64,000 nt of DNA, taken from Siphonodentalium dalli (lineage: Eukaryota > Mollusca > Scaphopoda > Gadilida > Siphonodentaliidae). The stretch lies in the NCBI GenBank assembly GCA_032622095.1, contig CP136064.1:257343863-257407862 (forward strand). Direction: 5' to 3'. Below, in pieces: positions 46,201 to 50,300 of this stretch (its first letter is position 1; each line of letters begins with the position of its first letter). Below the pieces are notes generated by a model. That model made no database searches, was not told the DNA's origin, and saw nothing but the letters and a program-made list of their open reading frames with translations. The position numbers and the translations under genes were made by a program.

Positions 46201-46283
46201 GGTGCAGCACTAGATGATGGAGGTGGTATATCTAGAGCCTTGTTGCCTTTGTTCTTGAAAACGTTCAAAATAACATCAAAAAC
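10162..46283 (-). CDS. POLRMT: Mitochondrial RNA polymerase, C-terminal catalytic part, 15 exons (5' end missing)
   Basis: Single-subunit, T7-like DNA-directed RNA polymerase that transcribes the mitochondrial genome in the matrix. Seen: 15 minus-strand exons, each with GT donor and AG acceptor, joining in phase into 510 codons plus a stop. Numbering from the first visible residue: [14 protein letters not shown] at 81-94; [12 protein letters not shown] near 125-136; [18 protein letters not shown] near 170-187; catalytic palm Asp 208 in [16 protein letters not shown]; Lys277 and Tyr285 of the fingers helix in [39 protein letters not shown]; palm Asp 429 in HDCFWTHA; C-terminal MDSTYFFS. Family knowledge: these are the conserved blocks of animal POLRMT (human about 1,230 residues), so roughly the last 40 percent is present. 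The 5' exons are not in the window. No frameshift or stop interrupts the joined exons, so the gene looks functional. Introns are packed with MITEs and minisatellites. A micro-exon between 17225 and 17862 could have been missed. Confidence 0.95.
10356..10568. mobile_element. Mariner-like palindromic MITE, TA target
   Basis: Full-length relative of the 8140 element: near-perfect arms of about 100 bases around CTCCCCGAGAG, ends CAGTAATGCTCTAAT, flanked by TA. Lies in the last POLRMT intron, about 145 bases upstream of the terminal acceptor. Confidence 0.9.
10569..11463. other. POLRMT intron, no feature recognised
   Basis: The 105-codon open frame at 11105-11422 (plus strand) has no motif I recognise and lies antisense in the last intron. 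Confidence 0.5.
11464..11730. mobile_element. piggyBac-like MITE, two hairpin cores
   Basis: Same subfamily as the 7619 element: CCCTTTCGTGACTGGAGC to GCTCCCATCATGAAAGGG, TTAA on the left and ATAA on the right. The first core has lost its left arm; the second is at 11617-11683. About 90 bases beyond the donor of POLRMT exon n. Confidence 0.8.
11822..11889 (-). CDS. POLRMT: POLRMT exon n
   Basis: Encodes [20 protein letters not shown] and then RK, matching the short Leu/Val-Pro-Lys region just before the C-terminus. Acceptor TTTTCAG, donor GTTAGT. Phases agree with both neighbours (one base of Ser at the start, one base of Gly at the end). Confidence 0.88.
12165..12240. mobile_element. End of a CAGTG-terminated element
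   Basis: TACAGTGCAACCTGTTATG followed by TGGTCG and GACAGGT motifs. Resembles the widespread animal MITEs with CAGTGAAACCTG termini and TA targets. A related end in complementary form is at 14555-14569. Confidence 0.55.
12410..13505 (+). repeat. GGAC-tailed repeat with internal ~160-bp tandem units
   Basis: Starts AAACAAGAGGTGTGCACTCG, like the 7150 element. Contains four tandem modules (landmark AAAATCATCGGATCAAACTC near 12779, 12950 and 13122, decayed near 13290), a GGAC run at 13395-13460 and the hairpin end AGTATACCCCCCATT / AGTGGGGGTATAAT. Non-coding; in the POLRMT intron between exons m and n. Confidence 0.8.
13506..14379. other. POLRMT intron, no feature recognised
   Basis: No repeat family or exon recognised. 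A minus open frame of 94 codons at 13675-13959 shows no similarity I know. Confidence 0.5.
14380..14570. mobile_element. CAGTG-terminated element with TGGTCGC motifs
   Basis: Repeated GGTGGTCGC and GACAGGT motifs ending GCAGGTTTCACTGTAG. The short open frames here are created by the repeated motif. It could be the other end of the 12165 element (2.4 kb apart) or a separate copy. Confidence 0.55.
15014..15295. mobile_element. hAT-like MITE, 8-bp TSD, next to a POLRMT donor
   Basis: Same termini as the 6657 copy; exact duplication CCTGTGAA. Internally carries one and a half extra copies of the GAGGTCCCCAGAGGGTG hairpin. Inserted 17 bases from the probable donor of the exon at 15321-15406, and its right end supplies an AG|GCAAGC sequence in the minus direction. 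Confidence 0.9.
15321..15406 (-). CDS. POLRMT: POLRMT exon m
   Basis: Encodes [20 protein letters not shown] and then HLQDVYRQ. Acceptor TTTCCAG. The donor is uncertain: GTTCAC below 15321 gives the correct phase 2, but a GC-type donor (AG|GCAAGC) 24 bases further on, created by a MITE insertion, gives the same phase and would add eight codons. Confidence 0.88.
15688..15760 (-). CDS. POLRMT: POLRMT exon l (palm motif C)
   Basis: Encodes [20 protein letters not shown] and then IMNQ. The Asp of HDCFWTHA is the second catalytic metal ligand. Acceptor CTACAG, donor GTGAGT. Confidence 0.98.
15761..16764. other. POLRMT intron, no feature recognised
   Basis: Unique-looking sequence; short minus open frames at 15882-16118 show no family match and do not fit the exon phase series. 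Confidence 0.5.
16765..17005. mobile_element. piggyBac-like MITE, TTAA target
   Basis: Starts CCCTTTGCCAGGTCC and ends GGCACTCAAAGGG with TTAA on both sides, as in piggyBac elements. Hairpin core at 16809-16875. Lies 121 bases beyond the donor of POLRMT exon k. Confidence 0.88.
17126..17224 (-). CDS. POLRMT: POLRMT exon k
   Basis: Encodes [20 protein letters not shown] and then [12 protein letters not shown], one of the most conserved blocks of the family. Acceptor ATTGCAG, donor GTAAGT. The stretch between GGPIL of the previous exon and PNT is shorter than I would expect from other animals, so a micro-exon may be missed upstream. Confidence 0.97.
17621..17787. mobile_element. hAT-like MITE
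   Basis: Left end CAAGGCTTGAAATAGTGTG and right end CACTATTTCAAGGCTTG around the same GAGGTCCCCAGAGGGTG hairpin. Flanking 8-mers differ at one position (ATGATGTC and ATTATGTC). Lies in the intron between POLRMT exons j and k. Confidence 0.82.
17863..18008 (-). CDS. POLRMT: POLRMT exon j
   Basis: Encodes [17 protein letters not shown], then [20 protein letters not shown] and ARKIKGGPI. Acceptor GTTGTAG abuts the ~42-bp minisatellite: the first repeat unit begins within the 3' splice region. Donor GTGAGT. The exon is intact despite the array. Confidence 0.97.
18009..21413. repeat. Minisatellite, ~41-43-bp unit, about 80 copies
   Basis: Unit reads CGGGGGTATAATAAAACAGT, then CTTACAAGTAAACGAATAAC, then ACA or A. 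Length varies with the number of AC and G. Variants CAGTCTTAC and CATTCTTAC are unevenly distributed: the first dominates up to about 19.2 kb, the second beyond 20.6 kb. A short inverted block lies at 19337-19450. The array fills most of the 4.2-kb intron between POLRMT exons i and j and directly adjoins the acceptor of exon j. Confidence 0.97.
19337..19450. repeat. Inverted block inside the minisatellite
   Basis: Two to three units read in the opposite orientation (ATTATACCCCCGTGTGTTAT), with forward units resuming at ATAACACACGGGG. Both junctions create hairpins. Confidence 0.93.
21929..22052. repeat. Inverted repeat, MITE-like
   Basis: CATGCATCAGCCCTC and the complement GAGGGCTGATGCATG bracket about 95 bases with several GCCAAAGC-type motifs. 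Between the minisatellite and POLRMT exon i. Confidence 0.75.
22213..22401 (-). CDS. POLRMT: POLRMT exon i (fingers helix)
   Basis: Encodes [20 protein letters not shown] and then [20 protein letters not shown], 63 codons in all. It contains the catalytic Lys and Tyr spaced eight residues apart, which bind and select the incoming nucleotide in this family. Acceptor TTTTCAG, donor GTTAGT. Reading continues open past the donor, but the next exon joins in phase. Confidence 0.98.
22509..22573. mobile_element. Fragment of a piggyBac-like MITE
   Basis: Only the right end is kept: GGTTGATACAAAAATCGGAC then GGCACTGAAAGGGTTAA. No hairpin core. Confidence 0.65.
22895..22972 (-). CDS. POLRMT: POLRMT exon h
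   Basis: Encodes [20 protein letters not shown] followed by GFISRK (26 codons, phase 0 at both ends), leading into the fingers helix of the next exon. Acceptor TCACCAG, donor GTAAGT. Confidence 0.96.
23047..23610. repeat. 22-bp minisatellite
   Basis: About 25 copies of GTCTTTGATAAGGGTGGATG plus AA, with partial units and internal duplications (GGGTGGAGGGTGG appears twice). Located between POLRMT exons g and h; ends at the hAT-like MITE. Confidence 0.95.
23611..23807. mobile_element. hAT-like MITE at the edge of the 22-bp minisatellite
   Basis: Same termini; flanked by GTCTTTGA on both sides. That 8-mer is also part of the minisatellite unit, so the element inserted into the last unit of the array. 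Confidence 0.88.
23835..23898. mobile_element. Decayed hairpin core
   Basis: CCAGTGCATTCTCTTATATA arm and a mutated return arm (ATATATAAGTGAATGCATG), preceded by TTAACCCTTGTAAG, so probably a remnant of a piggyBac-like MITE. Confidence 0.65.
24017..24139 (-). CDS. POLRMT: POLRMT exon g (palm motif A)
   Basis: Encodes [16 protein letters not shown] and then [20 protein letters not shown]. The first residue is the first catalytic, metal-binding Asp of the palm. Acceptor TTTTCAG, donor GTATGT. A GTGACCCGCC element with a 4-bp target duplication starts 21 bases upstream of the acceptor. Confidence 0.98.
24160..24618. mobile_element. GTGACCCGCC-family MITE, 4-bp TSD
   Basis: Terminal inverted repeats start GTGACCCGCCATATCAAATC and end with the reverse complement; flanks show AAAT duplicated on both sides. 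Each arm contains one 67-bp hairpin core (24212-24278 and 24500-24566). Begins 21 bases upstream of the acceptor of a POLRMT exon (24017-24139). No coding capacity. The superfamily is not certain; a 4-bp duplication is compatible with several. Confidence 0.9.
24711..24836. mobile_element. TAGTCC-family MITE, 9-bp TSD
   Basis: Ends TAGTCCCAGTCTG and CAGACTGGGACTA, with the 9-mer GAATCATGA exactly duplicated. The body is an imperfect palindrome sharing a CAGCTAAGATA-type segment with the 2988 element. Same family, older copy. Confidence 0.9.
25112..26666. mobile_element. 1.55-kb piggyBac-like non-autonomous element
   Basis: Terminal repeat CCCTTTGAACCC and complement, TTAA on both sides. The interior is non-coding and holds three diverged tandem copies of a ~380-bp unit (landmark ATGTTCAARTGGTG at 25222, 25593 and 25981), then a unique tail ending in two copies of TTTTGCGGCCAGTCGGGT. 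In the intron between POLRMT exons f and g. Confidence 0.82.
26873..26995 (-). CDS. POLRMT: POLRMT exon f
   Basis: Encodes [20 protein letters not shown] followed by [14 protein letters not shown] (41 codons, phase 0 at both ends). Acceptor TTCCAG, donor GTAGGT. The EPWQ-LACCME block is diagnostic. The preceding intron (26996-34597) holds the 5-kb inverted-repeat composite. Confidence 0.97.
26996..27879. other. POLRMT intron, no feature recognised
   Basis: Unique-looking sequence. Minus open frame 27252-27521 has no motif. Confidence 0.5.
27880..28035 (+). repeat. GGAC-tailed remnant
   Basis: GGATGGACGATTGGACACAT, then GAATACCCACCTTCGGCAAT and GGGGTTATAAA: a mutated version of the family terminus. 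An open frame of 161 codons at 27603-28088 runs through it and is not a gene. Confidence 0.65.
28387..28838. mobile_element. GTGACCCGCC-family MITE, 4-bp TSD
   Basis: Same terminal repeats as the copy at 24160, with ATAT duplicated at both ends. Hairpin cores at 28438-28504 and 28721-28787 face each other around an A/T-rich centre. Its internal orientation is opposite to the 24160 copy. Confidence 0.9.
28975..29170 (+). repeat. Left part of a GGAC-tailed repeat split by X and Y
   Basis: Contains ACCTATTGACTGAAAAATGT and AATAAAAGCTCGGACAAAAT, shared with 2650-3310 and 46563-46808. The repeat resumes at 34262 after the 5-kb insertion. Confidence 0.75.
29171..29529. mobile_element. Short inverted-repeat element X
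   Basis: About 60-base terminal repeats starting AAAAATATAATTTTTAGAAG and ending with the complement; includes CTTAAGGGAAGCCCGAAAC. Its interior (29240-29400) is the reverse complement of the right end of the adjoining 4.7-kb element, so X is a deletion derivative of the same family. Confidence 0.8.
29530..34258. mobile_element. 4.7-kb element Y with inverted ends, degenerate interior
   Basis: Starts CCGCCAAGGAGAAGCCCTCA and ends with the complement, about 40 bases of terminal repeat. X and Y together interrupt a GGAC-tailed repeat (flanks TTCTAAGTCAAAAA and AAAAAAGGGGGATAACTCC). The interior is GC-richer than its surroundings at 29700-31700 and has three diverged copies of a ~140-bp segment (landmark CAGAACAGCCTCCAAA at 29952 and 30706, a weak one near 31710). 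A minus frame of 212 codons at 30215-30853 is Ser/Pro-rich with no motif I recognise. The transposase is not identified; the superfamily is open. May be an autonomous element in decay. Confidence 0.72.
30215..30853 (-). CDS. Unrecognised 212-codon open frame inside element Y
   Basis: Open frame rich in Ser, Pro, Gly and Arg, containing [20 protein letters not shown] related stretch ([14 protein letters not shown]) occurs in another minus frame near 30000, because the underlying ~140-bp DNA segment is repeated. Overlapping frames on both strands are also open, so the openness may just reflect GC-rich composition. I do not recognise a domain. Could be a remnant of a transposon protein or chance. 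Confidence 0.25.
   Translation of the reverse strand: MSKRTSLTSGRTSSAPPGPASADFGWQRAVLGDSGNQSSRTPAHSPLEAVLGGEVSISGAAQCAPAKRPSYASPRRCGPPHYESRSCPPGNVIPRDTSRPAPLPSWDPSGMSSTFIPACLDHLHSGDSVGGGFSGQMDPSNFIFLLTFWHWGGPKHLNFNCESIYTSSSHSPSGLPYSTLSQPDAGCSVAVVDTDMLPILLMASDGFDVDGQ
34259..34575 (+). repeat. Right part of the split GGAC-tailed repeat
   Basis: Phrases GGGGGATAACTCCACCA and AAATATCTGTGCCAAGTT, GGACGGACGGAACGACGG run, and the end AGAATACACCAACAGGTGTA. Ends about 20 bases before the donor of POLRMT exon e. Confidence 0.78.
34598..34676 (-). CDS. POLRMT: POLRMT exon e
   Basis: Encodes [20 protein letters not shown] and then ADRPLD, with an Arg codon split across the incoming junction. Acceptor GATTCAG, donor GTAAGT. 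It corresponds to the segment leading to the conserved tryptophan pair of the next exon. Confidence 0.94.
34711..35150. mobile_element. Long hAT-like non-autonomous element
   Basis: Begins near AGGCCTGAATATATGGTG and ends near CACCATATTTCCTGGCTG, with a decayed GAGG-hairpin module at each end. The sequence just outside each end is similar (about 15 bases resembling ACAATTGATAAACT), suggesting a longer duplication of the target. Confidence 0.65.
35151..35515. mobile_element. Second, partial hAT-like element
   Basis: Contains the GTGATGTGCACCCATTGG central segment, CTTTCCAGAGAAGATGAGG and a GAGG-hairpin ending CACCATATTTTTAGGCAG. Shares most of its length with the preceding element, so it is either a second insertion or a tandem copy. 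Confidence 0.55.
35572..35683 (-). CDS. POLRMT: POLRMT exon d
   Basis: Encodes [17 protein letters not shown] followed by [16 protein letters not shown], a hallmark POLRMT block. Acceptor TTTACAG, donor GTATGA. The intron before it is about 8.7 kb and holds the 51-bp minisatellite and the LINE. Confidence 0.96.
35785..36830 (+). repeat. Dispersed repeat shared with 3320-4000
   Basis: Same ordered landmarks as the 3320 copy, with about 450 bases extra in the middle, including the inverted repeat at 36405-36490. In the intron upstream of POLRMT exon d. Confidence 0.75.
36405..36490. repeat. Long inverted repeat (foldback)
   Basis: AGTTATGTCCCTGGTCCCAC meets its complement at 36446, with outer arms GAATTACTATAGAGACATAT and complement. 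Arms of about 40 bases with almost no loop. Confidence 0.88.
36836..38050. mobile_element. Tandem array of three long hAT-like elements (period about 432-450 bp)
   Basis: The landmark TTCTGCAAATTAGGGGATAT occurs at 36901, 37333 and 37783; each unit carries the GAGG-hairpin, a GATGAGGCCTAAGCAGAATG block and, in two units, GTCTGTTCCTACATTGTGCA or a close variant. The last unit is decayed. Head-to-tail arrangement without spacer. Confidence 0.8.
38051..38569. other. Intron sequence with A/T low-complexity stretch
   Basis: Unique sequence to about 38430, then runs of T, A and TA to 38540. Confidence 0.6.
38570..38984 (+). repeat. GGAC-tailed dispersed repeat
   Basis: Modules CTCATTTGAACAAATCAGAA and CCAATTCGGTATGATGGTTT, GGAC run at 38880-38935 and the standard tail. 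Very similar to the end of the 800-1657 copy. Preceded by an A/T low-complexity stretch (38430-38540). Confidence 0.85.
39204..41147. repeat. 51-bp/40-bp minisatellite, about 40 copies
   Basis: Main unit CCACCAACTAACGCAATGCA plus GAGCAACGATTGTATATAGA plus CACACATCAGA, 51 bases. A block at about 40570-40810 has a 40-base unit lacking the ACACATCAGAC segment. A central block (39570-40560) is dominated by the TGTAGAG variant. Because 51 is divisible by three and the unit lacks stops in several frames, long open frames (389-428 codons) appear on both strands; they are by-products of the repeat, not genes. Lies in the intron before POLRMT exon d. Confidence 0.97.
41155..41222. repeat. Short inverted repeat at the end of the 51-bp array
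   Basis: GTGAGATGCAGAGGATTATT and the near-complement AATAATCCTCGCATCTCAC form a hairpin with a ~20-base loop, between the array and the MITE. Confidence 0.75.
41445..42932 (+). CDS. LINE reverse transcriptase (5'-truncated CR1/L2-type ORF2)
   Basis: Open frame of 495 codons encoding a non-LTR retrotransposon reverse transcriptase. Motifs in order: NYRPVSNLP at 40-48; [14 protein letters not shown] at 109-122 (catalytic Asp); [10 protein letters not shown] at 169-178; YADDTQ at 202-207 (catalytic Asp pair). The C-terminal region has the [11 protein letters not shown] and APSVWNGL-type blocks common in these elements. The apurinic endonuclease domain and the start of ORF2 are missing. The first ATG comes from the host MITE, not from the LINE, so the frame is not expected to give a natural protein. 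No internal stop or frameshift is seen, which points to a fairly young insertion. It lies in the POLRMT intron 35684-44375, antisense to the gene. The clade call (CR1/L2 group) comes from motif style and the 3' tail. Confidence 0.93.
   Translation: MLLYLINSSMTEGIVPQNFKEALVIPLLKKANMDQNVLKNYRPVSNLPFVSKVLERMVLYQLRNHLDKNNLNEPFQSAYRKDHSTETALIRITNDLLCAADDGLVSAIAFLDLSAAFDTIDHQILTQRLSDTFGVSGTVLSWFTSYLTGRTQTVVIGDACSNSRSIRYGVPQGSVLGPVLYSAYTQPLGSIIAGNGISYHMYADDTQIFISFKQCDIDLKLTHLQSGVMQVKQWMEVNKLHINENKTELMFCGTDQRLKAIKVTSLRIGSADIEFSDNAKNLGVILDKGLSMKSHINTLCKSLFLELRRISHMRSHLSVESTKTLISSFVFSQLDYCNALFAGLPQDQLAKLQRIINISARIALRKHKFDHVTPLLAKLHYLPIEARIDYKCATFCYKKFSNDITKPLPVYIDSILNMYSPPRELRSEDLNLMAVPRRDSENYGRRSFEYHAPSVWNGLQADTKKADTMDTFKTLLKSELFKFYSGNVVPESDAS
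41457..43058 (+). mobile_element. 5'-truncated LINE inserted in a MITE
   Basis: The body begins where the sequence departs from the surrounding GTGACCCGCC-family MITE (after CTTCTATAT) and ends in GCGCTATATAAATG followed by an ATT microsatellite, the typical 3' end of CR1/L2-group LINEs. The MITE resumes immediately with ATGTGTGGGGCTCCCTG. Comparison with the uninterrupted copies at 24160 and 28387 shows the insertion point. No clear target-site duplication beyond a few A/T bases. Confidence 0.9.
43332..43776. mobile_element. piggyBac-like MITE, eroded right end
   Basis: Left end TTAACCCTTTCAGTGCCAGG, hairpin core 43372-43438, then CAATTTTTTACAATTTTAAT and a TTAGGGCCGAT segment as in the 16765 copy. 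The right terminus has decayed to ATGGTTAA-type sequence, so the end is approximate. Confidence 0.65.
43885..44250. mobile_element. Long hAT-like non-autonomous element, deleted centre
   Basis: Begins CAAGCCTGTGCTTAGTGTG and ends CACTAAACTCAGGCTAG with two GAGG-hairpin modules; only part of the central segment remains. Lies in the 8.7-kb POLRMT intron, 126 bases from exon c. Confidence 0.75.
44376..44460 (-). CDS. POLRMT: POLRMT exon c
   Basis: Encodes [20 protein letters not shown] and then IPPHFNHL. This is the strongly conserved block containing the family's D-x-R-G-R-x-Y motif, here with Ser instead of Gly. Acceptor ATTTCAG and donor GTAAGC. Ends with one base of a Gly codon completed by the next exon. 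Confidence 0.96.
44741..44878. repeat. Foldback element beside POLRMT exon b
   Basis: Arms of about 50 bases (TATACGCATAGTGTTTCTGA ... complement) around a ~36-base loop. It is followed by another inverted pair, TATGCCACGATC at 44885 and GATCGTGGTATA at 45054, so a composite may extend to about 45067, 10 bases from the donor of exon b. Confidence 0.82.
45078..45198 (-). CDS. POLRMT: POLRMT exon b
   Basis: Encodes [18 protein letters not shown] and then [18 protein letters not shown], the helical segment just before the catalytic core. Donor GTATAC and acceptor CGACAG bound it. A truncated GTGACCCGCC element begins only 24 bases upstream of the acceptor, and an inverted-repeat element ends about 10 bases beyond the donor. 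Confidence 0.92.
45222..45472. mobile_element. Chimeric remnant: GTGACCCGCC MITE fused to half a mariner-like MITE
   Basis: Starts as a GTGACCCGCC MITE (with a hairpin core that has lost most of its right arm) up to about 45377, then switches to the right half of the CAGTAATGC palindromic MITE, ending CATTACTG/TA at 45472. Neither element is complete. It lies 24 bases upstream of a POLRMT splice acceptor. Confidence 0.8.
45868..46166. mobile_element. piggyBac-like MITE with an inserted G-rich hairpin
   Basis: CCCTTCCATGACTGAAGC to GCTCCCATCATGAAGA, TTAA on both sides. Two degenerate hairpin cores. Between CCGGTGTA (45908) and TACACCGG (about 45988) a G-run hairpin interrupts the first core. 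Confidence 0.75.
46183..46283 (-). CDS. POLRMT: POLRMT exon a (first visible)
   Basis: Encodes [18 protein letters not shown] followed by a proline/serine-rich linker ending PIPKMS. Acceptor TTTGCAG lies just above 46283 and donor GTAAGA just below 46183. It matches the region before the polymerase core, where the animal protein has a similar Pro-rich linker. Begins in phase 0 and ends with two bases of a Lys codon. Upstream exons are not seen. Confidence 0.85.
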
Positions 46284-46369
46284 CTGCAAATAAATACCAC
46301 ATTGAACACATATGATTTACAAATTTAATGAAACATTTTGTAATTAATATTAAAGGGACCCAAGGGACT

Positions 46370-46556
46370 ATGGGTCACATACACAGAAAAACCTTCAAAT
46401 ATCATAGACTTGGATTCACAAACACAGAAACCCTTCAAATGTCACAGATTAGAGTCCCGTAACACAAGAAAACCTTCAAATATCACCTGTTAGTAGTCCC
46501 ATACACAGAAAAACCTTCAAATATCTCAGGCTAGGAGTACCATACACAGAAATTTT
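46370..46556. repeat. Degenerate short tandem repeat
   Basis: Four to five imperfect ~44-bp units with landmark ACACAGAAAAACCTTCAAAT. Upstream of the first visible POLRMT exon. Confidence 0.75.
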
Positions 46557-46562
46557 AAGCAC

Positions 46563-46807
46563 AACTAGAGATGGGCCTGTCCCAGATGGGACTGAGGTAT
46601 ACCCCCTGTATTCAACATGTTATTTGAATGTAGTAGCCATTACTGTATATTGGGCTCTGAAATTATGTGAACAGGTAACCCTAAATCCTCTAAGCCCTAA
46701 CACTAATCTTGAACCTCTTAACCCTTAATCCTAATCCAAAAACCTATTGACTGAAAAATGTAGGAATAAAAGCTCGGACAAAATTATGCATTTTGAGAAC
46801 ATTTTAT
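46563..46807 (+). repeat. Dispersed repeat copy
   Basis: AACTAGAGATGGGCCTGTCC through AGCTCGGACAAAATTATGCA, nearly identical in order to 2650-2910 and interrupted at 46808 by an inverted-repeat element. Confidence 0.78.
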
Positions 46808-47264
46808 AAGTTGAAAAACAATATTTTCCTAAAAATAGTAAAATATATATCTCCTATAAGTATCTTGCCCACTAAACTATATGGTATATTCCCAATCTTA
46901 ATTCTCGTAGTAGAAGGGTTAAAAAACCCGAAGTGACTCTCAGGTTCGTTTTCTTGAAAACGGTACGAAAATTCTCCAGTACGTTTTTCCAAAATGGTAC
47001 GCAATCTCAAGGTACGAATATCCAACAGGAATTCCTGGGAATTCCTCCCAATGACGCAGTGCGTCTATCTTTAGTATTACCTGAGCCACGTGATCCATCT
47101 TTGTTATAAGAGCCATGATTGCCAGGTAAGTCATTCCTTTTTTCCCTACGAGGAAATTCCTCGTGAGCGGGGTGGGTGTCGAAACACTGGGAGGGAGCTC
47201 AGGGATTAGTGGGCAAGATACTTATAGGAGATATATATTTTACTATTTTTAGGAAAATATTGTA
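46808..47264. mobile_element. Inverted-repeat element just before the gap
   Basis: Terminal repeats of about 57 bases: CAATATTTTCCTAAAAATAG at the left and the exact complement ending at 47264. The interior is unrelated to other repeats in the window. No ORF of note. Confidence 0.85.
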
Positions 47265-47281
47265 TCTCCGTCAAAGGTATC

Positions 47282-47381
47282 NNNNNNNNNNNNNNNNNNN
47301 NNNNNNNNNNNNNNNNNNNNNNNNNNNNNNNNNNNNNNNNNNNNNNNNNNNNNNNNNNNNNNNNNNNNNNNNNNNNNNNNN
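47282..47381. other. Assembly gap, exactly 100 N
   Basis: A run of exactly 100 N, the usual placeholder for a gap of unknown size. The right side enters the satellite in mid-unit. Confidence 0.99.
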
Positions 47382-50300
47382 GTATTTCCCGAACGAAAAC
47401 AAACTCATACCGGAAAGGATTTTTGAAATCCGAGAAGAAATGCAAGAGTTACGGGCCCTCAAAGTTTGCAATTTGGGCCCATGTGCTTGTCCTCACATCT
47501 CCTCCGAAGATATCGAACATAGGATATCATCTGATACGCCAACGTGTGCGGACGGAAGAGAGCACGCGGTGGGCCAAATTTTGCCAGTGTCTGTTCATTA
47601 TTGTGGGTCTGGGGAGGGGTGGTCCGTGGTACCAATTTTTAATTCTTCTCGGAATCAGATGAAACTTGGAATATAACATCTGCAACATCAGCCGATCTAG
47701 AAACTGGAAGAATTTCGAAAATCCATCGAAAACTAAAAGAATCGCGGGCCCTCAAACTTTGCAATTTTGGGCCCATGTGCTTGATAACACATCTCCTCCG
47801 AAGATATCGAACATAGGATGTCATCTGATACGAAAATGCGTACGGACTGGAGACGGCACGCGGTGGGCCAAATTTTGCCAGTGTCGGTTCATTATTGTGG
47901 GTCTGGGGAGGGGTGGTCCGTGGTGCCGAATTTTAATTCTTCTCGGAATCAGATGAAACTTGGAATATAATATCTGCAACATCAGCCGATCTCGAAGCTG
48001 AAGACAGATCGTAAATACGTTGGAAAATGGCGGAGATTTTGGCCGTACAAGTTTGAATTTGGGCCCATATGCTTTCCAATAATCAAAGTGTTATCCGTCT
48101 CCAAATCAGATGAAATTTATACTATGCAATCTATGTCAGCCGCAAATCACAAAACTGGAAACAACTTTAAAATCCGTTGGAAACTGACGAAGTTACGGGG
48201 CCTCAAACTTAGCAGTTTGTGCCAGGGGTTGATGTTTTCCCAATCCCGTCACCCAATTTCGAGGCAGGGGTGGGGTCACGTCCAAACACTTGAGATCAAC
48301 CTACACATATTAGGACAACATATAATCACCATACTTCATATTTTCCGTCCATAAACTGCGATTCTTTCCACTCATGATTGATCCTATTATTATACTTCCA
48401 TGGTGTAACCAAGGAAGTATATTGTTTTTCTACTGCGGCCGTTTTCTGTTTAATTGGAAATACTCAGAAACTAATGGGAGGAGGACCGCGAAATCTCTAG
48501 CGAATGAAGGCATCTAAGGTCTACTAAAAATAATGGTATCCGGATGTTGGTCCAATATCTTTTAACAGAGTTATGGCCCTTTTTCGATTATTTTTCATTA
48601 TTATTATTATTATACTACAGTATTTTTCAACGCCCAAATCTCGGAATGTATTAGTACTAGAAAACTCAAGTTTGGTAAGTATGTTGGGGTAAATGAGTTC
48701 TATGCCTTTGGCTCATAACGGATATTGTCCGCATTTACCCCGTAGAGTTATCTCCCTTTATATGAAAAAATGTCATTTTATTATCTCGGAAATTATAAGG
48801 AGCAGAGCATCGAAAATTGGACTGTATACACATCTCGATATGCCCTACTGCCCACGGGCATCAGAACTTGTGTCCGCGCTTTCCCTGAGGAGTTACCGCC
48901 CATAGTTGGCAAACCTCTATTTGATTGTACTCTGTTGTCCTCTTGTATCATTCCAGATAACTGCATGTGGTTTTCATAGTCGTGTTGACCGTTGTCAGTT
49001 TAGTCAGAGAAGGAAATTTTGACAGGGTCAGACATATATTTTGACACTGGGGTGGGGGGCAAATTGTTTGTAAAATAAAATTTTGATTGACATTCATATA
49101 TTTAAGTTTATGTATTTCCCGAACGAAAACAAACTCATACCGGAAAGGATTTTTGAAATCCGAGAAGAAATGCAAGAGTTACGGGCCCTCAAAGTTTGCA
49201 ATTTGGGCCCATGTGCTTGTCCTCACATCTCCTCCGAAGATATCGAACATAGGATATCATCTGATACGCCAACGTGTGCGGACGGAAGAGAGCACGCGGT
49301 GGGCCAAATTTTGCCAGTGTCTGTTCATTATTGTGGGTCTGGGGAGGGGTGGTCCGTGGTACCAATTTTTAATTCTTCTCGGAATCAGATGAAACTTGGA
49401 ATATAACATCTGCAACATCAGCCGATCTAGAAACTGGAAGAATTTCGAAAATCCATCGAAAACTAAAAGAATCGCGGGCCCTCAAACTTTGCAATTTTGG
49501 GCCCATGTGCTTGATAACACATCTCCTCCGAAGATATCGAACATAGGATGTCATCTGATACGAAAATGCGTACGGACTGGAGACGGCACGCGGTGGGCCA
49601 AATTTTGCCAGTGTCGGTTCATTATTGTGGGTCTGGGGAGGGGTGGTCCGTGGTGCCGAATTTTAATTCTTCTCGGAATCAGATGAAACTTGGAATATAA
49701 TATCTGCAACATCAGCCGATCTCGAAGCTGAAGACAGATCGTAAATACGTTGGAAAATGGCGGAGATTTTGGCCGTACAAGTTTGAATTTGGGCCCATAT
49801 GCTTTCCAATAATCAAAGTGTTATCCGTCTCCAAATCAGATGAAATTTATACTATGCAATCTATGTCAGCCGCAAATCACAAAACTGGAAACAACTTTAA
49901 AATCCGTTGGAAACTGACGAAGTTACGGGGCCTCAAACTTAGCAGTTTGTGCCAGGGGTTGATGTTTTCCCAATCCCGTCACCCAATTTCGAGGCAGGGG
50001 TGGGGTCACGTCCAAACACTTGAGATCAACCTACACATATTAGGACAACATATAATCACCATACTTCATATTTTCCGTCCATAAACTGCGATTCTTTCCA
50101 CTCATGATTGATCCTATTATTATACTTCCATGGTGTAACCAAGGAAGTATATTGTTTTTCTACTGCGGCCGTTTTCTGTTTAATTGGAAATACTCAGAAA
50201 CTAATGGGAGGAGGACCGCGAAATCTCTAGCGAATGAAGGCATCTAAGGTCTACTAAAAATAATGGTATCCGGATGTTGGTCCAATATCTTTTAACAGAG

